Shown piece after piece: positions 57,501 to 64,000 of a DNA stretch of 64,000 bases. The notes under the pieces were generated by a model. It saw only the letters and a list, made by a program, of their open reading frames with translations. It did no database searches and was not told the origin of the DNA. Both the position numbers and the translations under genes were made by a program. Source of the DNA: Pisolithus tinctorius (lineage: Eukaryota > Basidiomycota > Agaricomycetes > Boletales > Pisolithaceae); the NCBI GenBank assembly GCA_024663395.1, contig JANFAH010000003.1, forward strand, positions 3,162,001 to 3,226,000, in the 5' to 3' direction. Numbering within the stretch: the stretch's first letter is position 1; every line of letters starts with the position of its first letter.

Positions 57501-58118
57501 CAGTTCGACCAAGAGTCCCCGTATCCCATTCACCCCGGAAGACCTTCACTCAACGGTACCCGGCCAATCTCGCCAATCTTGCCACCTCCCGTATCTTCAG
57601 GAGAGAAGATGAGCGTCCGAAAATCCATTCTAAAGTCATGGAAGTCAGTGACAGGGTCGCAGCAGAACCCAGGTGCTTCTGACACGCGGAAAAGCACGGA
57701 ACGCCCTGTGTCCAACGAAACTGTAAAGCCGAGGCGGCCTAGTGTTCTAGACAATAGTGTACCGCCGAGTCCTAGACTTCCTGACCATCTACTCCAGTCT
57801 AATCACGCACGGAATGGGAGCGGCATCTTCGAGCGGAGGAAATCCGCCGGCAGGTCCAAGATGAGCTCAAAAGCGAACTATTCGTCGTCATCACAAGATA
57901 TGCTCGGCATCACTTCGCAGCAGCAGCGTTCTTCCATTGTGACGATGCAAGCGCCAGGCTCTGCATCTCCGTCCCATTCCCAATTTTCCGCATCTTCGAT
58001 GGATTCGAACACGGAAGGGCGGGGGAGCTTTGATAACACATCCCAATTCGAGGTGATATCTGCACCTAAAGTCCATCCGAATCTTGCTTACCCATATCAA
58101 ACGCTGGATTTCGAGTAG
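54591..58118 (+). CDS. Large low-complexity protein of unknown function
   Basis: Four exons: 54591-56384, 56441-56515, 56565-56704 and 56759-58118. The coding length is 3369 nt, giving 1122 residues. Introns are 56, 49 and 54 nt. I do not recognise the family. Ordered blocks are few: KYLLHVIPPAYLPHD, FRRGILVSLQSTLQAQLIVI with AREYALPSTLGIVLYLV (residues about 95-180), AGWYEPWLRSRRIAHAKR, and KARLDEIERTLAQFSPRQLK. The rest is Ser/Pro/Thr-rich and probably disordered, with many SP and TP sites; the C-terminal part has short basic segments (GLKKLWRRSKG, RKSILKSWKSVTG). The ordered N-terminal block and charged repeats suggest a conserved basidiomycete scaffold or regulator, which is inference. 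The first splice uses a GTCCGA donor, chosen because it is the only one that keeps phase. Confidence 0.75.
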
Positions 58119-59706
58119 TATTAACGGACGTCCGCCCTTCGTGGCCATGAATCAGGGTCCAACGAATGTGCGCACGTCTTGAACTTACTCCTGGCCCCCG
58201 TCACATTTGGTATGCACGCTTGACGCCTACGTCGAACTCCTATTTTCTCCCGTTGTGCCTTGTTTTTTTGGTCCGCTTTCGTATCTCGCACAATGCATAT
58301 TGTATATTTTACATTCCCTTCCACCTCACGAGACTAAAGGAATTTTGAAGTTCATTATTTGTTCGGGTGACATCTTTCCATGACACCTCCTTTCCTGGAC
58401 AAACAAGCGGAGATGACGATCCCAAACCCGACGGCGATCGTTCTGATCAGAACTGAAAATGTGGACACGGCCAGGCGAGTCTTTTATTGGTGCTCCAGTG
58501 TGATCTCTGGTGTACAACAAGCTTCTTTTTTCATGTCACATCAACAGAGGCCGATTATCTACGCCTCATCGTCGGGTATGGAGGCAGAAACAAGACGCCG
58601 TGACGCACAGGAGTTCGTCACATGTTCATGCATTGAACGTTTGCAGGGTTAACTGAGGCCGAGGACTGGTCTATTAAATTTCACGCCATCTCACCTCGGG
58701 GGGTGCGCATGTGATATGGGTGAGTTGATGTGGCACTGCGGCCCATCTGCCTTCGATACATATTATGTGGGCGTGTGCAATCTCTTTTTACTAGTACCAC
58801 TGGAGGCCTTCATATTCATGGACATGGCGAGAACACGTCCTGTGGCAAAAGTTCAAGGTCACGTAATCAGCTAATCATGCTAAGTCCACCCGCGTGACGT
58901 TGTTTAGACGCATTCTGAGTTTGAGTGGTTTGCACCTGCCCGCGACGCGTCACAGGTGCTCCAGTCCATCGTTTCATATCTATAAACCCCCTGTAATCAT
59001 TGGTGGGTCTCCCCTGAATATCAAGGTTTATCCGACCATTTGGCGCCAGCAGCGCAGTCTCCAGGGACCGCTACTTAGTCCATATCCAGGGGAGAATTCG
59101 ACCCCGCCACACACCACCCCTCTCTTCGGACCTGCACAGCACATATTGAAACAGGGTCAATTTGGTTCCTTGGTGCTAGTCAGGAACATGCGTCAGAAGT
59201 CCTCTAACTCGGTGGCACAATAATGTGAACTTGCCAAGGGTCGACCTCTTTCTGAGGGCTAAACTTTTCTTGTTGCCATTAAGGCCGGAACTGATCTTCA
59301 GCGTCCGCTGGAACGACAATCGCAACGTAGCTATCCGAAACACGGGGCATCGTGTGTCATGCACTGCTCAAGTTCAGCATATGAATACTTTTCAGTACAA
59401 ACAGAAGCAGTACAGTATGGGAACAGTGAAAGGATCCGTTGGCCGCCGCGAACCTGTAAAAGTCTACTCCGGATCGCCGGTCCGCGGGGAAACAAAACGG
59501 TTTGAATATCACAAACTCGGAAGCAAGGTAGAAAATGTATTGATACACGTGCTGGATGAAGACTAATCGGATACGTTCTGCATCGCATGCAAACTTGTTC
59601 GGAAAGTGGGATGCGGAACTTTCCGATTCCAATGCTGCGGATAACGGAAAACGCCTATCAACCATCCACCGACGGGTGCAAGGCTAATATAGTTGAATGG
59701 CCGCTA
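58119..59706. other. Intergenic region, 1.6 kb
   Basis: It lies between two convergent genes. The longest frame (59225-59566 plus) has no domain and overlaps an equally long minus frame. Nothing convincing is present; both terminators must lie here. Confidence 0.4.
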
Positions 59707-60610
59707 TTAACCTAGTTGTCCAATACCAGTGGATGCGAATGCAACTACAGCAGCTAATACGAGGCAGACGAAAAGACCCAAGGGTTTAGGGCGCGGACAA
59801 CGTGCTGAGAAAAACGACGACCATCGATGCTGTTGCTCAAACGAAAAATGCACACTTACCTGCATTCGTGTCCAGCCGAACTGGCTGCTGATAAGTGACC
59901 GTACGAAGGTGAGCTACATGCAGAGAAATCGAACTAGGGCGAGGTGAGAGCTGCAACGTAATCCGGAGATGAGCGAGAGTGGCTTGTTGCTCATCGGTAG
60001 CTGTGCTGCGAGGGACCAAAACCACCTCATCGGCAATGCCCCAATTATCCATAACAGAAGACGATTTTATTTTGCAGCCAAGGGTACTCAGCATGGTGGA
60101 GAGGACAGAGTCGACGTCATTCCCGTTTTTCAACGGGAACTTTGCATAGGGGAATTTCGGGTCCGAGCTGGAATATGCGGAAAGAATGTCGCGGACGTGT
60201 TTGATGAAGTACATCGGCGGTTGTGAACAATCTCGGCACGGGAGCATAAAGCTGGGACTACATTCGTAGTCGCAATCGTCACTGACACGATTCCTTGCCG
60301 TAGAAAATTCAGCGGTTGTACAGAAACACTTGGCTCCTGTCCGAGTGCACGGCCAATCTACTACACATGAGCCAAAGACATAGGAATTATAGGTTTTACA
60401 GTCTTCGCAGAGAGATGATAGCGAAGAGCGGAGAGACTCCTGAAGAGACCGGAGAAGATGCTGGGTCACAATGGCATGGATGTCAACGCAGATGCGAGAG
60501 TGAAGCTCCGCAGGCAGAGGGAGCGAAACGCCGCGAAAAGTGACCAGACTCGGGTGGAAGGCGGCGAGGAGCGCATGAGTGAGGGCGATGCGGGTTGTGT
60601 GCAGAGACAT
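59707..60610 (-). CDS. Cysteine-rich, probably tail-anchored protein
   Basis: Two exons: 59860-60610 and 59707-59804. The coding length is 849 nt, giving 282 residues. The intron is 55 nt, GT...AG. No named family is recognised. The N-terminal half has FRGVSLPLPAELHSRI, then paired cysteines: LCEDC, SCVVDWPC, KCFC, DCDYEC and LPCRDC (residues about 65-135). This spacing suggests metal binding or a disulfide-rich fold. The second exon adds ARCPRPKPLG followed by one hydrophobic segment (LFVCLVLAAVVAFASTGIG) and only a few residues, so the protein looks anchored by its C-terminus. The start at 60610 is the first ATG. It is divergent from the isocitrate-lyase-family gene. Confidence 0.7.
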
Positions 60611-60941
60611 GATGAATGGGTTAGGCCGCTTATCCAGCGTCTTCAGCGCATGCTAATATGAGCGGCAATGAAGGCATATAATTCAGGGTCATACTGAGAT
60701 CGATCATGATCATGGCGACATGGTCACAGCAGACAGAAACGATGAGGGCTGAGCGCGTTCTTGCGTGCTCAGTTACACGACGTCGCCGACTGGAGATCCT
60801 CCAATGCAGCGCATCTGAAACAAAAAATTTCTCTCCAAACAAACCACTGAGGAAGCAAAGCGCTAACCCTAACCTTAGTTTAGGTGCACCGGCTTCGACC
60901 GTGGTCGCTGCTGGCAAGAGCGCTGCTCGTCATTGTACACG
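60611..60941. promoter_or_regulatory. Shared upstream region of the tail-anchored gene and ICL2
   Basis: A 331 bp spacer between divergent start codons. No specific element is recognised. Confidence 0.5.
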
Positions 60942-63190
60942 ATGATCCCGTTGCGTCAACATGCACCATATAGTCTCCGGAACGTTATATTTAACAGGAG
61001 AATGTCTTCCCTGCCAATTCATCCGCCCGACCTTGCTACAGAAGCTGCAGAGTTCGAGGCCCGCGTCGCCCACCTCACATCCTACTTCTCGCAGCCCCGT
61101 TTCGCTAACATCACCCGACCATACACCCCTCGTGATATAGCTCTCAAACAAGGATCAGCGCCAGTTCTTCCCCTTCCCGCCTCTCTTCTGGCCGACAAGC
61201 TTTTCCGTATATTCGAGGATGCCAGCGCGAACGGACTCCCCGTACATACTATGGGGGCTATCGACCCCGTCCAGATGACACAGATGGCCAAACATCAACA
61301 GGTCGTGTATATTTCTGGATGGGCGGCTTCGTCCCTCCTCACCACCGGCAACAACGAAGTTGGTCCTGACTTTGGGTACGTGCAAAAACCCCCCGCGCTC
61401 AGCACAATGTTTACAGTGGAGGCCGATGCAGTGACTATCCCTACACGACTGTTCCAAATCAGGTGCATCGTATTTTTCGTGCACAACAACTACATGACCG
61501 GAAGCACTACGATGCCCGAATGTCGGCGTCACCAGAGGATAGGGCTAAAATGCCTTACATTGATTACCTCCGCCCCATCATTGCGGATGCAGACACTGGG
61601 TATTTCTCCCGGATTCTCTCGCTATTGTGCATTAATATAGCACAAGACACGGCGGACCTTCCTCAGTTCTGAAGCTCGCCAAGCTCTTTGCAGAATCCGG
61701 TGCAGCCGCTATCCACTTGGAAGATCAACTTCATGGCGGCAAGAAATGTGGCCATCTCGCGGGTAAAGTTCTTGTCCCGGCGTCCACACATGTGTCCCGT
61801 TTAGTTGCGACGCGCTTCGCGCTTGACATGCTGGAGTGTCCCATGCTGGTGATCGCTCGTACTGATGCAGAAAGCGGGAGGCTTCTCAGTTCAAGTGTAG
61901 ATCCTGGCGATCATCCGTAAGAGGTACGTTTGGTCGATTGATACGTAACTAACGCAGATTGTCAGGTATATCCTGGGTACCTCGGTACCTGGACAACCGC
62001 TCGCAGAAGCGCTAGCAAGTGCCGTGAGTGCGGTGGATGCAGCGCGCATTGAACAGGAATGGGATGCTACCCATCCACTCATGACATTTGACGAGGGTAT
62101 TTCTTATCTGGTATTCCATCTAGCTTGATGCTAACCTGTAATCACTTTTTCATCAGCGGTTCGTCGCGCAATCCTCGATACCTCAGCGATATCTTCACCT
62201 GAGAGCACTTTTGAGCACTATAAGTCTCTAGCTTCTGGAAAGTCTAACACGGAGGCACGCAAGGTCGCACGCGACATACTCGGAAGGGAGATCTTGTGGG
62301 ACTGGGATTGTAAGACCCTCCTCTGATCATTATATGAATCTCAAACTCGTGTTGTAGCGCCGCGTACGCCTGAGGGTTACTACCGCTTAGTCCCTGGTCT
62401 CGCTCCCGCTTTGGCACGCACTGTCCGCTACGCACCTTATGCTGATTTGCTTTGGCTTGAGACGTCAAAGCCAGACCTTGAGCAAGCACGCAAGTTTGCA
62501 AGGCAAGTAAAGGAACAGACCGGTGTGCAAAAGTGGATGGTATATAACCTGAGCCCGAGCTTCAACTGGCTCGGAGACGGATGGACTGGTAAGTGAGGAT
62601 ATTGATGTCTGAGAGCAAGATAAGATTAATGTGAGCACTAACTGTACACGCCGCAGAGGATGATTTGAAGAATTTTATTTGGGAACTCGGCAAGGAAGGG
62701 TGCGCTAGAATGCTAGTCATCTCATTCGCTCCTAGATTATCTGACAGAGATTAATCGTAGATTTGTCCTCCAGCTGATCTCGCTTGCTGGAGTACATAGC
62801 AATGCAGTGACTACCGGTATTTATCTATTCTACTACTCCGTTCCACTATCTTACTTACCCTGTCATGACAGCTGAGCTAGCCGAACGATACAAGACAGAT
62901 GGTATGCTAGCCTACGTCAACCTTGTGCAGCGGAAGGAGAAAGAAATCGGGTGTGATGTATTGACTCACCAGAAGTGGTGCGTTTGCCTACGTTTCAACG
63001 ACTATGCTGTCATGACTAATGGCTGCTCATCCTAACTCTCCGTTGTTACTATTGTCTCGCATTCCCACGATTGGCTGCTGGAATGTGTAGGTCTGGTGCA
63101 AATTACATCGACTCGATTATCCAGACCGTCACGGCTGGATCTGCCAGCACCTCGGCTCTTGGGGAAGATTCTACAGAGCACGGGTTCTGA
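60942..63190 (+). CDS. ICL2: Isocitrate lyase family, probable mitochondrial 2-methylisocitrate lyase
   Basis: Ten exons: 60942-61375, 61432-61599, 61647-61916, 61966-62096, 62157-62309, 62358-62588, 62657-62699, 62761-62816, 62872-62977 and 63091-63190. The coding length is 1692 nt, giving 563 residues. The start peptide ([20 protein letters not shown]) looks like a mitochondrial presequence. The catalytic loop is intact ([11 protein letters not shown]), with ADTGHGG and [10 protein letters not shown] also present. Features favouring 2-methylisocitrate lyase over glyoxylate-cycle isocitrate lyase are [46 protein letters not shown] and the C-terminal TEHGF, with no peroxisomal SKL-type end. 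The enzyme would split 2-methylisocitrate to pyruvate and succinate in propionyl-CoA catabolism. A bifunctional or plain isocitrate lyase is the alternative. Confidence 0.88.
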
Positions 63191-63457
63191 AATGTGGAAG
63201 GGAGGCTGGGCCCGACCTATCTCTGTTTCCATCTACCCTAGAAACCAGGTGCGACGTGTGGGCGAGATTACAAGACATACTAGTTTCTATGGCCAAGTCG
63301 GCGGAGCTGTTCTGTATGGGTCGGAAGGTGACTCATTTCTGCATTGAGTCCGCATGAAATGTTCATATCGAGTGAGGAACGATCGTGCATTCGACCTCGG
63401 AACTACTAGTGTCAGTCGACTATACGCTATGCTGCTGCATAGGCTTGGGGAGAAAGG

Positions 63458-63949
63458 CTATGTTAACTGCGTTATCCTGAAAATTTTTACTTCTAATCCC
63501 GCATCGACTTGATCTAAGGTCAATGGTAGGAAACCGTCTTCCATAGGGTGTTGAACTTCCACCACCATGAGAGCCTTCTCTGTTGGTTGGAACTATATTT
63601 AGGATGGGCTGTTTCGTAACTGAAATGGGGAACCTACTGATTTCCTCCAGAAAATAAGACAAGGTTGCCTGGTTACGTATGGTTATTCCGATGAGTGCCA
63701 TCTGGGCCGTGCCCTGTGACAACGCGACAGACAGAGTCGCCACAAGTGGTGGCACCATGGTGGGATCGAACACCTAGATAGTATGAGTAGTTGTCCCACA
63801 ACAAAAAGACAGCCAACATACTACGTCTGCACCAAGGATGATCTCGACATCCGTATTGGCAAGGAACGAGGCAAGACTATCCGGGGAAGAAATGGCATCG
63901 CACCAGTCGAGCAGTCGGTACTCGATATTCGGATGACAAGAAGATCGGT
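63458..63949 (-). CDS. EFM3: C-terminal part of an EFM3/EEF2KMT-like protein methyltransferase (runs off right edge)
   Basis: Partial gene. Visible exons are 63822-63949, 63638-63773 and 63458-63579, with 48 and 58 nt introns. An AG at 63950-63951 marks the acceptor of a further upstream exon outside or at the window edge. The text has the end of a class I methyltransferase fold: LLDWCDAISSPDSLASFL, EIILGADVVFDPTMVPPLV and QMALIGITIRNQATLSYFLEEI. The ADVVFDP and TIRN blocks are the signature of the family-16 enzymes that include EFM3/FAM86, which methylates eEF2. The SAM-binding motif lies outside the window, so the substrate assignment is from family resemblance only. Confidence 0.65.
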
Positions 63950-64000
63950 CTGGAAAGTAGCAGGCAAGTGATCGGTACATGACGCGCAGATCATCGTAGC

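Overview
The window is nuclear DNA from a filamentous basidiomycete, most likely an Agaricomycete. Almost every gene is cut by many short introns (about 46-62 nt) with GT...AG ends and CTNAC-type branch sites. The gene content (FAB1, CSN2, SAD1, TAF2, LTV1, G-beta) is fungal and the paralogue style is basidiomycete. Exon coordinates were worked out by hand from reading frame and splice signals. For every gene with a complete model, the coding length is a multiple of three.

Layout, left to right. (1) 1-541, minus: N-terminal part of a golgin-like coiled-coil protein. (2) 1560-4900, minus: a decayed copy of the SWR1 chromatin-remodelling ATPase with HSA, DEMGLG, LLTGTPLQN and C-terminal helicase remnants but many stops and frameshifts. 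(3) 7035-10425, minus: heterotrimeric G-protein beta subunit, a MARVEL-type tetraspan protein and a small unknown two-exon gene. (4) 10426-14120: no convincing gene. (5) 14121-21085: SAD1/USP39 and three mitochondrial ribosome genes (RSM22, uL1m, mL40), arranged as two head-to-head pairs on short shared promoters. (6) 21243-32896, minus: CSN2, FAB1 (FYVE-CCT-PIP kinase) and LTV1. (7) 33172-40669, plus: a TAF2 carrying three C-terminal bromodomains, then MED11. (8) 40878-53341, minus: tubulin cofactor A, then two paralogous bHLH-zipper factors separated by a 7.2 kb gene-poor stretch that contains a diverged tandem repeat. (9) 54591-63949: a large low-complexity protein, a cysteine-rich tail-anchored protein, a 2-methylisocitrate-lyase-type enzyme and the 3' end of an EFM3-like methyltransferase.

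The genes do not form a metabolic cluster. They are mostly housekeeping: Pol II transcription (TAF2, MED11, SWR1 relic), mitochondrial translation (RSM22, uL1m, mL40), ribosome assembly and elongation-factor methylation (LTV1, EFM3-like), endosomal lipid signalling (FAB1), neddylation control (CSN2), splicing (SAD1) and propionate catabolism. The most unusual observations are the TAF2-tri-bromodomain fusion, an apparent AT-AC intron in the first exon junction of that gene, a GC-AG intron in CSN2, and the SWR1 relic. No mobile element, CRISPR array, rRNA or tRNA gene was recognised.
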